A stretch of 64,000 nt of DNA from JAJPKK01 sp963787675 (GCA_963787675.1 CAWBDV010000011.1:1-64000), one strand, 5' to 3'. Positions 9,024-18,331 are shown, numbered from the stretch's first letter. Notes: generated by a model not told the origin, from the sequence alone. Made by a program: numbers and translations.

Positions 9024-11426
9024 ATGGCATACGATCTGATCGGCAAGAATTTCACCCCGCCCGACATCTACGGCAAGGTCACCGGCAAGGCGAAATACGC
9101 GGAGGACTACCGCGCCGACGGCATGGTGTTCTGCCGCATGCTCACGAGCCCGATGCCGCACGCCAAGGTGAAGCGCATCGACAGCTCGGCGGCACTCAAG
9201 TTGAAGGGCGTGCTCGGCATCATCACGGCAGATGACGTGCCGGCATTCCCGCCGCCCAACAACCCGATCCTGACCAACGAGCCGCTCTATGTCGGCGACC
9301 CGATCCTCGCGGTCGCGGCCGAAACCGAGCAACTCGCTCAGGACGCCATCGACCTCATCAAGATCGAATACGAGCCGCTGCCGTTCGTGGTCGATCCGCT
9401 CGACAGCCTGCACCCCGCCGGCCCCACGGCAAGGACCGACGGCAACGTCGCCAACCCGCGGGTCAAATTCCAGACCATCAAGTGGACCGCGCGCGACTTT
9501 GCGGCCGCCGGCGAAGGCAATCTGCCGATGGGCAAGCCCGCCGAAGAATGGACCTATGGCGATCTTGATGCCGGGTTCAAGGAGGCGAAGCTCGTCCTCG
9601 ACGAAAGCTTCGTGATCGGCGCGCAAGGTCATCAGTGTATGGAGCCCCGTTCCGCCATGGCTTACTGGCAGAACGGCAAGGTCTTCGTGTTCGGCTCGAG
9701 CCAGAGCCAGACGGCGATGATCCCGGGTCTTGCCCGTTACATCGGCGTCGAGCCCAAAGACCTTGTGTATGTCGCGGAATACTGCGGCGGCGGTTTCGGC
9801 TCGAAGGGCACGCCGTACCCGCAGATGGCCATCCCGGCCCACATGTCGCGCAAGATCAATCGGCCGGTGATGATGCGCGTGAGCCGAGCCGAGGAATACG
9901 CCATCGGCCAGGGTCGCGCCGGCTTCCAGGGCCGGATCAGGGTCGGCTTCCGCGGCGACGGCCGCATCACCGCCATGGACGCCTACGTGGTGGCTGAGAA
10001 CGGCGCCAACATCGGCTTCTGGGACTTTGAGAACTTCGGCCATACGCTTTCGGTCGTGTATCAACCGATGGCAATGCGCTGGCGCGGCATCCCGGTGCTC
10101 ACCAATACGCCGTTCCGCGGACCGCAACGCGGCCCGGGCGAGAACCAGACGGCCCTCGCCATGGAGCCGATCATGGACAAGGCGGCACGCGGGCTCGGGC
10201 TCGATCGGGTGGCAATCCGCACGATCAACGCGCCCGACAACAACGGCAAGCACGGCGAGAAGCGCGAGTCCTTCACCAGCGCCTACCTCAAGGAAGCACT
10301 GGCCAAGGGCGCCGAACGCTTCAAGTGGGACGAGAAGATCAAGCTGAGCGGCCAGCGCCGCGGCACCAAGGTGATCGGCGTCGGGGTCGGCTCGGCGTTC
10401 CACCAGGCCGGCTTCAATGGCTTCGACGGCCTGGTGCGGATCACGCCGGACGGCAAGGTCCACATCCACACCGGCGTCGGCAATCTCGGCACCTACTCCT
10501 ATGCCGCGACCTCACGTGTCGCTGCCGAAGTTCTCAAGTGCAGCTGGGACAATTGCATCATCGAACGAGGCGACACCCGGCGTCATCTGCCGTGGAACTC
10601 GCCCCAGGTCGGCAGCAATACGACCTACACCCAGTCGCGCACCAACTACGTGGCGGCGATGGATGCCAAGGCGAAGCTCCAGCAGATCGCCGCGAAGGAT
10701 CTTGGCGGCCAGCCTGACGACTACGACATCGGCGGCGAGAAGGTCTTTCTCAAATCCGATCCGTCCAAATCGCTCACTTACGCCGCCGCGGCCCAGCGCG
10801 CGATCGATCTCGGCGGCGCGTTCTCCGGCAAAGAGGCGCCCAAGGACATCAACCCGATCACCCAGGCAGCAGTCGCGGGCATCGCCGGGACGGGCCTGAT
10901 CGGCGTTGCCAAGGACAATCTGGCCTTCAATGCCATGCCGCCCGCGTTGGCGGTCGGCTACATCATGGTCGAGCTCGACGTCGAGACCGGGCAGCACACG
11001 ATCCTCGAATATCTCGGGGTCGCCGATTGCGGCACCGTGATTCATCCGATGGGTCTCTTCACCCAGGTCAAAAGCGGCGCGGTCATGGGCTTCGGTCTCG
11101 CCTCGACTGAGCGATATGTGCTCGATGCACAGATCGGTCTGCCGGCGAATACCGGGTTCCTGAGCCAAAAGCCGATGAGCTATCTCGACGTGCCGTCGGA
11201 GATGCACGCGGACGCCGTCGACAAGTCGGATCCGAGCTCTCCGCTCGGGTCGCGCGGCATCGGCGAGCCGCTTGAGGGCTGCGCCGGCGCAGCGCTCGTC
11301 TGCGCCATCGCCGACGCCATGGGCGGCCACTACTTCAACCGGACGCCAGTGATGGCGGACATGATTGTCAATGCCATCGCCAAGCGCCCGCAGTCGTACA
11401 AACTGCTCGCGGCGAATACGCAATAA
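9024..11426 (+). CDS. Molybdenum hydroxylase, molybdopterin-binding large subunit (PaoC-like)
   Basis: The 800-residue catalytic subunit. It opens with an aldehyde oxidase a/b-hammerhead domain (GKVTGKAKYAEDYR), then has the molybdenum-cofactor motifs EYCGGGFGSKG and FRGPQRGPGENQ, and near the C-terminus GSRGIGEPLEGCAGAAL, whose glutamate is the expected catalytic base. It has no signal peptide, consistent with export together with the Tat-tagged small subunit. Family enzymes hydroxylate aldehydes or N-heterocycles (isoquinoline-type); the substrate here is unknown. Gene order small-large-FAD differs from E. coli paoA-paoB-paoC. Confidence 0.92.
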   Translation: MAYDLIGKNFTPPDIYGKVTGKAKYAEDYRADGMVFCRMLTSPMPHAKVKRIDSSAALKLKGVLGIITADDVPAFPPPNNPILTNEPLYVGDPILAVAAETEQLAQDAIDLIKIEYEPLPFVVDPLDSLHPAGPTARTDGNVANPRVKFQTIKWTARDFAAAGEGNLPMGKPAEEWTYGDLDAGFKEAKLVLDESFVIGAQGHQCMEPRSAMAYWQNGKVFVFGSSQSQTAMIPGLARYIGVEPKDLVYVAEYCGGGFGSKGTPYPQMAIPAHMSRKINRPVMMRVSRAEEYAIGQGRAGFQGRIRVGFRGDGRITAMDAYVVAENGANIGFWDFENFGHTLSVVYQPMAMRWRGIPVLTNTPFRGPQRGPGENQTALAMEPIMDKAARGLGLDRVAIRTINAPDNNGKHGEKRESFTSAYLKEALAKGAERFKWDEKIKLSGQRRGTKVIGVGVGSAFHQAGFNGFDGLVRITPDGKVHIHTGVGNLGTYSYAATSRVAAEVLKCSWDNCIIERGDTRRHLPWNSPQVGSNTTYTQSRTNYVAAMDAKAKLQQIAAKDLGGQPDDYDIGGEKVFLKSDPSKSLTYAAAAQRAIDLGGAFSGKEAPKDINPITQAAVAGIAGTGLIGVAKDNLAFNAMPPALAVGYIMVELDVETGQHTILEYLGVADCGTVIHPMGLFTQVKSGAVMGFGLASTERYVLDAQIGLPANTGFLSQKPMSYLDVPSEMHADAVDKSDPSSPLGSRGIGEPLEGCAGAALVCAIADAMGGHYFNRTPVMADMIVNAIAKRPQSYKLLAANTQ

Positions 11427-11438
11427 GGGGATGCAGCC

Positions 11439-12431
11439 ATGATCAGGGACATGATGCCCAACTTCGAGCTGCTGCAGCCGACCAAGCTTGCGGACGCTCT
11501 CACTCAACTCAGCCAGCGCGGCCAGGACATCTGGAAGATGGCCGGCGGCAACGACAGCCTCGACTGGTTCAAGGATCGCGTGAAACGGCCGAAGGCCGTG
11601 ATGGATCTCGGCGGAATCACGGAGCTCAAGGGCATCCGTGAAACTCCGAACGGGATCGAGATCGGCGCTTTGACGACGCTCGCGGATGTCTCGAACAGTC
11701 AAGTCATCCGCAGCAAGTACAAGGTGCTGGCGGATGCAGCCGGCCGGGTCGCGAGCCCGCAGATCAGGAACATGTCCTCGATCGGCGGCAACGTCTCACA
11801 AGACGCGCGGTGCTGGTATTACCGCTCGGGCCTGCCCTGCTATCGGGCCGGCGGCACCACCTGCTTTGCTGATACGCCGGGCGGAATGAACCGCGAGCAC
11901 GCGATCTTCGACGCCTCGCGCTGCATCGCGGTGAGCCCGTCGGATACAGCACCCGCCTTGATCGTTCTCGACGCCAAAATGGTGATCCGTTCTGCCAAGG
12001 GCGAGCGGGTCGTGGACGCCGAGAATTACTTTGTGGGGCCGGCGGTCGACATTACCCACATGACAGTGGTCAAGCCCGAGGAGTTGCTGGTCGCGATTCG
12101 CATCCCCAACACCTGGGCCGGGGCCAAGTTCTATTTCGAGAAGGTCGCCGACCGTCAGACCTGGGACTTCCCGCTCGTCAATGTCGCCTCCGCGGTGAAA
12201 GTTGCGAACGGCACCATCAGCGCGGCCCGCGTCTGCTGCGGCGGCGTCGCGGCAACACCGCGCTTCCTCAAGGTCGTCGAGGAAGTGGTGAAAGGCAGCG
12301 CCCAGGATGACGAAACCGCGACACTCGCCGGCAAGACCGCAAGTCACGGCGCCCGGCCGGTGACGTTCAATCAATACAAGGTTCCCCTGATGGAGAACCT
12401 CGTCAAACGCGCGATCCGCGACGCGGTGTAG
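11439..12431 (+). CDS. Molybdenum hydroxylase, FAD subunit with extra [4Fe-4S] site (PaoB-like)
   Basis: A 330-residue FAD-binding subunit of the CoxM/XDH family: the FAD motif MAGGNDSLDWFK is near the N-terminus and the second flavin loop is SIGGNVSQDARCWYY. Between about residues 125 and 165 it has an insertion with four cysteines (DARCWYY, LPCYRAGG, TTCFAD, ASRCIAV), the pattern that holds an additional 4Fe-4S cluster in PaoB and in 4-hydroxybenzoyl-CoA reductase. That supports assignment to the PaoABC branch rather than plain xanthine dehydrogenase. The start follows the large subunit by 12 bases. Confidence 0.9.
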   Translation: MIRDMMPNFELLQPTKLADALTQLSQRGQDIWKMAGGNDSLDWFKDRVKRPKAVMDLGGITELKGIRETPNGIEIGALTTLADVSNSQVIRSKYKVLADAAGRVASPQIRNMSSIGGNVSQDARCWYYRSGLPCYRAGGTTCFADTPGGMNREHAIFDASRCIAVSPSDTAPALIVLDAKMVIRSAKGERVVDAENYFVGPAVDITHMTVVKPEELLVAIRIPNTWAGAKFYFEKVADRQTWDFPLVNVASAVKVANGTISAARVCCGGVAATPRFLKVVEEVVKGSAQDDETATLAGKTASHGARPVTFNQYKVPLMENLVKRAIRDAV

Positions 12432-12448
12432 GCGCTAAGCCTGTAGCT

Positions 12449-12485
12449 CGGATGGTGGACCGCGGCGAGCGCGGTCCACCATCCG
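12449..12485 (+). terminator. Long hairpin after the molybdenum hydroxylase operon
   Basis: CGGATGGTGGACCGC at 12449-12463 pairs perfectly with GCGGTCCACCATCCG at 12471-12485 over a seven-base loop, 18 bases after the FAD subunit stop. It lacks a T run, so it may stop transcription weakly, protect the mRNA 3' end, or be a member of the dispersed palindromic repeat family, whose CCGGATG core it partly shares. Confidence 0.6.
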
Positions 12486-12617
12486 GGAGGCCCTTCACGA
12501 AATGGTTGGCAGCAACGGCCCGTTTCCGCGGACTTCCGCTTGGGCGTCCGCGCGGCGGTTATTAGGCTCGCTTTGCGCCGTCCGCGCCGACAAATCCCAA
12601 CAACTGGAACATCGATT

Positions 12618-13022
12618 ATGAGCGCGGATGCGCAACCCGCAAGCGGCCTCCCGGAACGAATTGCTGCGATCGAGGAGGCCTACGAGTTCATGCTCGCCTA
12701 TGCCTCGCAGGGCCATCGGCGAGGCATTGAAGGCGGCGAGATCCGCGATTTCCTGAAACGTGCTGACGCGGCGCTCGACGGCATCGGTGCCGCCGCGATC
12801 GCCGCTGCGAAGGCCGCCGCGGGCGACACTACCGTATTCGCTCCGTTCGTCGCGACGCTTGAGGACGACGCGCGCAAGGCGCGGGCCGGCATCAAGCTTG
12901 TCCTCGCGCAACGAGCGATCGGGTCGCAGCTGGTCGACAATCTCAATGCGTCGATTCACTTGCGCGCGCTGCTGACCGACCTCTTCCTGGTCGACGAAGC
13001 GATCGCTTCGATGCGCGAGTGA
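12618..13022 (+). CDS. Conserved hypothetical protein, all-helical
   Basis: A 134-residue soluble protein, rich in alanine and charged residues and predicted to be nearly all helix. Recognisable stretches are GLPERIAAIEEAYEFMLAYA and QLVDNLNASIHLRALLTDLF. I recall close relatives as hypothetical proteins in Bradyrhizobium-type genomes, some near molybdenum hydroxylases, but no function is known to me. The ATG at 12618 is preferred to one at 12540, which would add 26 arginine-rich residues of poor coding character. It lies downstream of the FAD subunit, beyond a strong hairpin. Confidence 0.7.
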   Translation: MSADAQPASGLPERIAAIEEAYEFMLAYASQGHRRGIEGGEIRDFLKRADAALDGIGAAAIAAAKAAAGDTTVFAPFVATLEDDARKARAGIKLVLAQRAIGSQLVDNLNASIHLRALLTDLFLVDEAIASMRE

Positions 13023-13031
13023 TTCCCGACC

Positions 13032-13183
13032 GTAGCCCGGATGGAGCCAACGGGTCCCGCCTCCGGCGGGCCCGATGACAGACTCCGCGTAATCCGGGAC
13101 GGCGCAATCCGCAACAAACGTGGTCGATTGAAAGGTTGGCCCCGGATTACACGCGGCGAGCGCCGCGTTTCATCCGGGCTACG
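13032..13183. repeat. Pair of dispersed palindromic repeats (GTAGCCCGGATG...ATCCGGG type)
   Basis: One unit begins GTAGCCCGGATGG at 13032 and ends GTAATCCGGG near 13098. A second, facing unit runs from CCCGGATTAC at 13141 to CATCCGGGCTAC at 13183, with the internal palindrome ACGCGGCGAGCGCCGCGT. The same ends recur at 18183-18321. Such intergenic palindromic elements are common in Bradyrhizobium-related genomes. They lie between convergent genes here and could help stop transcription. Confidence 0.75.
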
Positions 13184-13198
13184 GCGGCATGGCTGCGC

Positions 13199-14065
13199 CT
13201 AGCGGAAATCCGGCATCCCGCCCCAGCGCTCCTGCCACAGGCGCTCGCCGATGGTGCAGGAAATGCGCGGGGCCGATGCCGCCGCCGCCGGAACGACGCG
13301 GGGCGTCGTGCCGGCAATCTCGAGGACGAGCTTGGTGCGCGTCGCTTCGCGAAACTGCTTGCGCTCCTTGATCGGAATCACAAAGGAGCCCAGACCTCCG
13401 ACCACGCAATCCTCGTAGTAGATATCGAGGTCTTCAATGTCGATCGAGCCGGGCTGCGGGCGCTTGAGCATGATCGGCAAGCCGTTGATGGTGATCCCCT
13501 GCTCCAGCACCTCGTCGCGCACGATCGCGACCGGCGCGCCCTGATTGTTGACGCCGTCGCCGGACACATCGATCACCCGCCGCAGTCCGCGAAATCCCGA
13601 ACTCTCGAACAGCGGCTGGGCAAACTTGAGCGCGCCGGAAATCGAGGTTCGGTAGGCGCGTCGGTAAGGCGCGTTGGCGATCTCGTCGGTAAAGGCGCGC
13701 GCGGTTGCCGCGCCGTCGATCATCCGCCATGGCACGACGATGCGTTGGTCAGCGGCGCCCGCCCATTCGAAATAGGTCAAGGCGATCTTGCCATGGGTGC
13801 CCTGATGGAGCGCGTTGAGAAACTCCGGCGAGTTGAGGCCGGTGATATAGCCCTCGCGTTGCAGCGCCTGCTCGTCCGGATCCATGGAATAGGACACGTC
13901 TACCGCGATAATGAGCTCAACGTCCACATCGGCGGTTGCCGCGGCGGCAGGCGCCTTGCCCCGAACTTGCGCAAACGTCGTCCACCGATCGCCTGACGCC
14001 AGCGTCGCGACCGCGAAAACGCCCGATGCCACGACCGCAGCCATCGTCAATCTGAGTGCGCGCAT
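13199..14065 (-). CDS. Secreted DUF1194 / von Willebrand factor A-like protein
   Basis: A 288-residue protein with a signal peptide (MRALRLTMAAVVASGVFAVA...). Its VWA-like domain begins with the metal-ion-dependent adhesion motif DVSYSMDPDE (DxSxS) near residue 56 and continues with DVSGDGVNNQG, another conserved DUF1194 segment. VWA domains bind ligands through Mg2+; the partner here is unknown. The start at 14065 places the signal peptide at the N-terminus, while upstream in-frame methionines would only add arginine/serine-rich sequence that overlaps ribB coding. Confidence 0.82.
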   Translation of the reverse strand: MRALRLTMAAVVASGVFAVATLASGDRWTTFAQVRGKAPAAAATADVDVELIIAVDVSYSMDPDEQALQREGYITGLNSPEFLNALHQGTHGKIALTYFEWAGAADQRIVVPWRMIDGAATARAFTDEIANAPYRRAYRTSISGALKFAQPLFESSGFRGLRRVIDVSGDGVNNQGAPVAIVRDEVLEQGITINGLPIMLKRPQPGSIDIEDLDIYYEDCVVGGLGSFVIPIKERKQFREATRTKLVLEIAGTTPRVVPAAAASAPRISCTIGERLWQERWGGMPDFR

Positions 14066-14255
14066 CAATTTCCCCGACCCGCGCCTGGCCCTGAAGCAAC
14101 TGGCGTTTCGGTCCGGCCAGCGGCAGCGAGATCTAGTTTCGCATGGTGGCACGCTTGCCAGGACAAGAAAAGCGGCCCATTGCCTGGCCCACATCGTGCC
14201 GCCCGATTGCGGCACGGCTTTGGTGGAACTGCAGCTTTTGTGCCGGCTAAAGGTC

Positions 14256-15368
14256 TTACGGTGCGATCGGCTCGCTCGACGTGATCTCGATCCCGAACCC
14301 GGCGAGGCCGACATAGCGATGCTCGGCCGACGTTAGAAGGCGGATCGAGGAAATGCCGAGGTCTTTCAGTATCTGCGCGCCGAGACCAATCTCGCGCCAT
14401 TGCCGTTGGCGCGCCGCATCCGTGCCGTGTTGCGGCAGCGCCGTTACCGGCACGCCCGCGGAGCCGTCGCGCAAGAACACGATGACGCCCCGCCCGTCGG
14501 CCGCAAAGCGCCGCAACGCGCCGTGGACGTCTGCGGCACCGCCAAAAATGTCCTTGAGGATGTTCGCCCGATGCAGCCGTGTCAGCACATCGCGGCCGTC
14601 GCCGATACGTCCGTGCACCAGTGCCATGTGGTGGACCTGGTCGAACCGGGTGACATAGGCATAGCCGTTGAGCGTTCCGATCTCGGTCGCGACGGTGAAC
14701 TCGCCGACCCTCTCGACGAGTTTCTCCCGCACCTGCCGATAGGCGATGAGATCGGCGATGGTCAGGCACTTGAGGCCATGCTGCGCCGCAAATCGCGCCA
14801 CGTCGGCGCCACGCATCACGGTGCCGTCGTCGTTCATGAGTTCGGCGAGAACACCGACCTGGGATAAGCCCGCAAGCCGGCACAGATCGAGGCAGGCCTC
14901 GGTATGCCCGGACCGCATCAGCACACCCCCCTCACGCCCCACCAGCGGAAACACGTGGCCCGGGCGCACAAAATCGACGGCACCGCTGTTGTCGTTGGCG
15001 AGCGCGCGCACGGTGTTGGTGCGCTCCTCGGCGGAGATGCCGGTGGTCAGACCGTGACGTACATCGACCGACACCGTGAACGCGGTCCCGAGCGGCGCAT
15101 CATTGAGCGCCACCATGGGGTCGAGATGCAGACGCTTCGCCGCCTCTCCCGATAGCGGCGTGCAAACAATGCCGGAGGTGTGCCGGATCATGAAGGCCAT
15201 CTTTTCCGGCGTGCACATGGAGGCGGCCACGAACAGGTCGCCTTCGTTCTCGCGGTCGTCGTCGTCCGCCACCACAACGATCTCACCGCGCGCAAACGCA
15301 GCGACGGCCGCCTCGACCAGCGAGTGGGATTGTGACGTCATTGGTTTCTCAGCATCTACGGCATTCAT
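14256..15368 (-). CDS. ribB: 3,4-dihydroxy-2-butanone 4-phosphate synthase with degenerate GTP cyclohydrolase II domain
   Basis: Makes the four-carbon precursor of riboflavin from ribulose 5-phosphate. The N-terminal ~205 residues are a full RibB domain (VVVADDDDRENEGDLFVAAS, RSGHTEACLDL and ELMNDDGTVMRG visible). The C-terminal ~165 residues align with GTP cyclohydrolase II, but its zinc-binding HSECLTGD...CDCG segment is replaced by LHRANILKDIFGG, with no cysteine, so that activity should be lost. Proteins of this kind have been called RibBX. The ATG at 15368 lies one base after the aroC stop, so the two genes are probably translationally coupled. A later ATG at 15341 is possible. Confidence 0.9.
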   Translation of the reverse strand: MNAVDAEKPMTSQSHSLVEAAVAAFARGEIVVVADDDDRENEGDLFVAASMCTPEKMAFMIRHTSGIVCTPLSGEAAKRLHLDPMVALNDAPLGTAFTVSVDVRHGLTTGISAEERTNTVRALANDNSGAVDFVRPGHVFPLVGREGGVLMRSGHTEACLDLCRLAGLSQVGVLAELMNDDGTVMRGADVARFAAQHGLKCLTIADLIAYRQVREKLVERVGEFTVATEIGTLNGYAYVTRFDQVHHMALVHGRIGDGRDVLTRLHRANILKDIFGGAADVHGALRRFAADGRGVIVFLRDGSAGVPVTALPQHGTDAARQRQWREIGLGAQILKDLGISSIRLLTSAEHRYVGLAGFGIEITSSEPIAP

Positions 15369-15369
15369 T

Positions 15370-16485
15370 TCAGGGCCTTGTTGCCGGCCAGGGCGGTGTC
15401 TCACCAACCTGGCCGCGATGACGCAGATAATGATCCGCGAGCACGCACGCCATCATCGCCTCGCCGACCGGCACGGCGCGGATACCGACGCAGGGGTCAT
15501 GGCGGCCCTTGGTGGCGATTTCCGTTTCGTGGCCGTAGCGGTCGACGGTCTGGCGTGGCGTCAGGATCGACGACGTGGGTTTGACGGCAAAGCGCGCCAC
15601 GATCGGCTGTCCGGTGGAGATGCCGCCGAGAATCCCGCCGGCGTGATTGGACCGGAAGCGCGGGCGACCGTCGTTGCCCATGCGCATCTCGTCGGCGTTT
15701 TCTTCGCCCGATAGCGCCGCCGCCGCGAAACCGGCGCCGATCTCCACGCCCTTGACGGCATTGATCCCCATCAGCGCCGCCGCGATATCGGCGTCGAGCT
15801 TGCCGTAGACGGGTGCACCCAGCCCCGGCGGCACTCCCTCAGCAATCACTTCGATGACGGCGCCGATGGAGGAGCCGGCTTTGCGGATGCCATCGAGGTA
15901 ATCGGCGAAGAATGCGGCCTTTTCGGCATCCGGACAGAAGAACGGATTGCGCCCCACCTCGTCCCAGTCCCATCGGGCGCGGTCAATCGCGTGCGGACCC
16001 ATGGCGACAAGCGCCGCGCGCAAGGAGACCCCCGGCACGACCTTGCGCGCCACCGCGCCCGCCGCAACCCGCGCCGCGGTCTCTCGCGCCGACTGCCGGC
16101 CGCCGCCCCGATAGTCCCGCAGGCCGTACTTCGCATCGTAGGTGTAGTCGGCGTGACCGGGCCGATAGCGGTCGCGAATGTCCGAATAGTCCTTGGAGCG
16201 CTGGTCGACATTCTCGATCACCAGCGCAATCGGCGTACCGGTCGTCACCTGTACGCCGGCCGCATCGGGGAAGACGCCCGACAGGATTTTCACCTCGTCG
16301 GGTTCTTGGCGCTGCGTGGTGAAACGCGATTGGCCAGGCCGACGGCGGTCGAGATCGCGTTGGATGTCGGCAGCGGTCAGCGGGATTTGCGGCGGGCAAC
16401 CATCGACCACACAGCCGATCGCGACGCCATGGCTCTCGCCGAACGTGGTCACCCGAAAGAGGTGGCCGAAGGTGTTGTGGGACAT
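15370..16485 (-). CDS. aroC: Chorismate synthase
   Basis: Converts 5-enolpyruvylshikimate 3-phosphate to chorismate, the last common step for aromatic amino acids, folate and ubiquinone. The 371-residue protein starts MSHNTFGHLFRVTTFGESHG and contains the signatures RRPGQSRFTTQRQEPDEV, YRPGHADYTYDAKYG and GRQSARETAARVAAGA, which line the FMN and substrate site. It needs reduced FMN and a separate flavin reductase. It is followed after one base by ribB, which supplies a riboflavin precursor, a sensible metabolic link. Confidence 0.97.
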   Translation of the reverse strand: MSHNTFGHLFRVTTFGESHGVAIGCVVDGCPPQIPLTAADIQRDLDRRRPGQSRFTTQRQEPDEVKILSGVFPDAAGVQVTTGTPIALVIENVDQRSKDYSDIRDRYRPGHADYTYDAKYGLRDYRGGGRQSARETAARVAAGAVARKVVPGVSLRAALVAMGPHAIDRARWDWDEVGRNPFFCPDAEKAAFFADYLDGIRKAGSSIGAVIEVIAEGVPPGLGAPVYGKLDADIAAALMGINAVKGVEIGAGFAAAALSGEENADEMRMGNDGRPRFRSNHAGGILGGISTGQPIVARFAVKPTSSILTPRQTVDRYGHETEIATKGRHDPCVGIRAVPVGEAMMACVLADHYLRHRGQVGETPPWPATRP

Positions 16486-16662
16486 GAGCTTTGGCCTGCC
16501 GCCGGCTTGGTAGCCCGCGCGTCGCGAAGGGTCAATGACGCCGCCGTCGATGCGGTTGAAGGCGCGTCAGCCCAGCTTCCTCAACCAAATCAATAACAAC
16601 AGGATATCAAGATCAAGTTATTGAAATATCGCAATTTTCTTGATGAGCCCGAGCCGATCGCG

Positions 16663-17244
16663 TCATCCATGCCGATGCATCGCTCCATCGGCAAACTCGT
16701 AGACGACGCCCTGGTCAATGGTACCGGTCGTCGCGTCATCTGCGGGGCACACGCCATAAAGCACCATCAGGGTCCGCGCCACGCCGCCATGGGCGGCAAG
16801 CACGATGTCGCCCTCGATCTCGACATGCCAAGCCTGCACGCGCGCGAAAAGGTCAGCGTAGCTTTCCCCTTCGGGCGGCCGGTAATTCCATTTGTCGCGA
16901 TTGCGCGCCGGCAGCTCGTGGGGATGCTGGTCGCGGACCTCCAGGTATGTCAGTCCTTCCCACCGCCCGTACGACATCTCGACCAGCCGATGATCGAGTC
17001 CATAGCCACCCGCCTCCAAGCCGAGACCCCCTCGGACGATCTCCATGGTCTCGCGGGCGCGGATCAACGGGCTTGCCACGAAGTTCAGCGTCGACACCGG
17101 TTTTACGCCCAGGCCCGCGAGTATCTCCGCGCACCGGGCAGCTTGACGACGACCAAGCTCGTTAAGCGGCACGTCGATCTGGCCCTGGAGCCGCCGCGCG
17201 GCGTTCCAGTCGGTTTCGCCATGCCGAACGAAATAAAACGTCAT
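16663..17244 (-). CDS. Histidine phosphatase (phosphoglycerate mutase-like) family protein
   Basis: A 193-residue member of the branch-1 histidine phosphatases. The phosphorylated histidine lies in FVRHGETDWN at residues 5-14, the second arginine in ASPLIRARET, and the second histidine in VLAAHGGVARTL near residue 155. Substrates in this family range from phosphosugars to cobalamin intermediates and cannot be told from sequence. It starts 31 bases after the fabI stop on the same strand and is probably in one operon with it. Confidence 0.88.
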   Translation of the reverse strand: MTFYFVRHGETDWNAARRLQGQIDVPLNELGRRQAARCAEILAGLGVKPVSTLNFVASPLIRARETMEIVRGGLGLEAGGYGLDHRLVEMSYGRWEGLTYLEVRDQHPHELPARNRDKWNYRPPEGESYADLFARVQAWHVEIEGDIVLAAHGGVARTLMVLYGVCPADDATTGTIDQGVVYEFADGAMHRHG

Positions 17245-17275
17245 GGCACCGATATTGGGGCGACCGGCGCGCGCA

Positions 17276-18094
17276 TCAATCCTTGTGGACGACGATGTCC
17301 GGCGCGTCGGGATGCTTCATGCCGACGATGTGATAACCGGCGTCGACATAGTGGATTTCGCCGGTGACGCCGCGCGACAGGTCGGACAAGAGGTAGACCG
17401 CGGTATCGCCGACCTCATCCGCAGAGACGTTGCGGCGAAGCGGCGCGTTGTGCTCGTTCCAACTGAGAATGTAGCGAAAATCGCCGATCCCTGACGCCGC
17501 AAGCGTCTTGATAGGTCCGGCGGAGATGGCGTTGACGCGAATATTCTTGGTGCCGAGATCGGCGGCAAGATAGCGAACGGATGCTTCGAGTCCGGCCTTG
17601 GCAATTCCCATCACGTTGTAATGGGGCATCCATTTCTGCGAGCCGTAATAGGTGAGCGTCAGCATCGCGCCGCCGTTCGACATCAGCCGCTCGGCGCGCT
17701 GCGCCACGGCCGTGAACGAATAGCAGCTGATCTCGAGGGTGTTGAGGAAGTTATCACGGGTCGTGTCGATGTAACGGCCGTCCAACTCTCGTCGGTCGGA
17801 AAACGCGACGGCGTGGACGACAAAATCGATCGAACCCCACTTCTCGGCAGTAGCCGCAAATACAGCATCCATCGAGGCCGCATCGGTGACGTCGCAGTGC
17901 CCGACGACGAGTCCCCCAACCTCCCGCGCCAGCGGCTCTACCCGCTTCTTGAGCGCGTCGCCCTGATAGGTGAAGGCGAGTTGCGCGCCATGGGCCGTTG
18001 CCGATTTGGCAATGCCCCAGGCGATCGACCGGTTGTTGGCCACTCCGATAATCAGGCCGCGCTTGCCCCGCAACAGCCCCGCGGTTTCCGGCAT
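17276..18094 (-). CDS. fabI: Enoyl-[acyl-carrier-protein] reductase (NADH)
   Basis: Reduces trans-2-enoyl-ACP in the last step of each fatty acid elongation cycle; this is the triclosan target in other bacteria. The 272-residue protein has the nucleotide-binding GLIIGVANNRSIAWGIA motif and the FabI catalytic pair Tyr-X6-Lys in YNVMGIAK. The start at 18094 has GGAAGGGG upstream; an earlier in-frame ATG at 18139 lacks one. Like other Rhizobiales, this organism may carry additional FabI paralogs elsewhere. Confidence 0.95.
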   Translation of the reverse strand: MPETAGLLRGKRGLIIGVANNRSIAWGIAKSATAHGAQLAFTYQGDALKKRVEPLAREVGGLVVGHCDVTDAASMDAVFAATAEKWGSIDFVVHAVAFSDRRELDGRYIDTTRDNFLNTLEISCYSFTAVAQRAERLMSNGGAMLTLTYYGSQKWMPHYNVMGIAKAGLEASVRYLAADLGTKNIRVNAISAGPIKTLAASGIGDFRYILSWNEHNAPLRRNVSADEVGDTAVYLLSDLSRGVTGEIHYVDAGYHIVGMKHPDAPDIVVHKD

Positions 18095-18182
18095 ATCGTC
18101 CCCTTCCGCCGGCGACCGGCCGGTCGCCTCGTATGGCATAGGCCCCCTGGGGCTTCAAGGCGCGGTAGACCTCGGGGATGGA

Positions 18183-18321
18183 CGTAGCCCGGATGAAGGG
18201 AGCGCGCGTGCGCGATCCCGTAATCCGGGGCGGCCGTGCGATCGGGCCAAGGCGACGCAGTGAGGCGAGTCCATCCCCGGATGAAGCGAACGCGTTTGCG
18301 TTCGCTTCATCCGGGCTACGG
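18183..18321. repeat. Dispersed palindromic repeat pair with an 18-bp perfect stem
   Basis: GTAGCCCGGATG at 18183 to GTAATCCGGGG near 18230 repeats the ends seen at 13032-13098. A second unit contains CCCGGATGAAGCGAACGC (18276-18293) and its exact complement at 18298-18315 around a four-base loop, followed by CTACGG. It lies between the 3' end of a minus-strand secreted protein gene and the 5' side of fabI. It could act as a terminator for the former; as a family it looks like a non-coding dispersed element. Confidence 0.78.
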
Positions 18322-18331
18322 CAGCGGCGGT

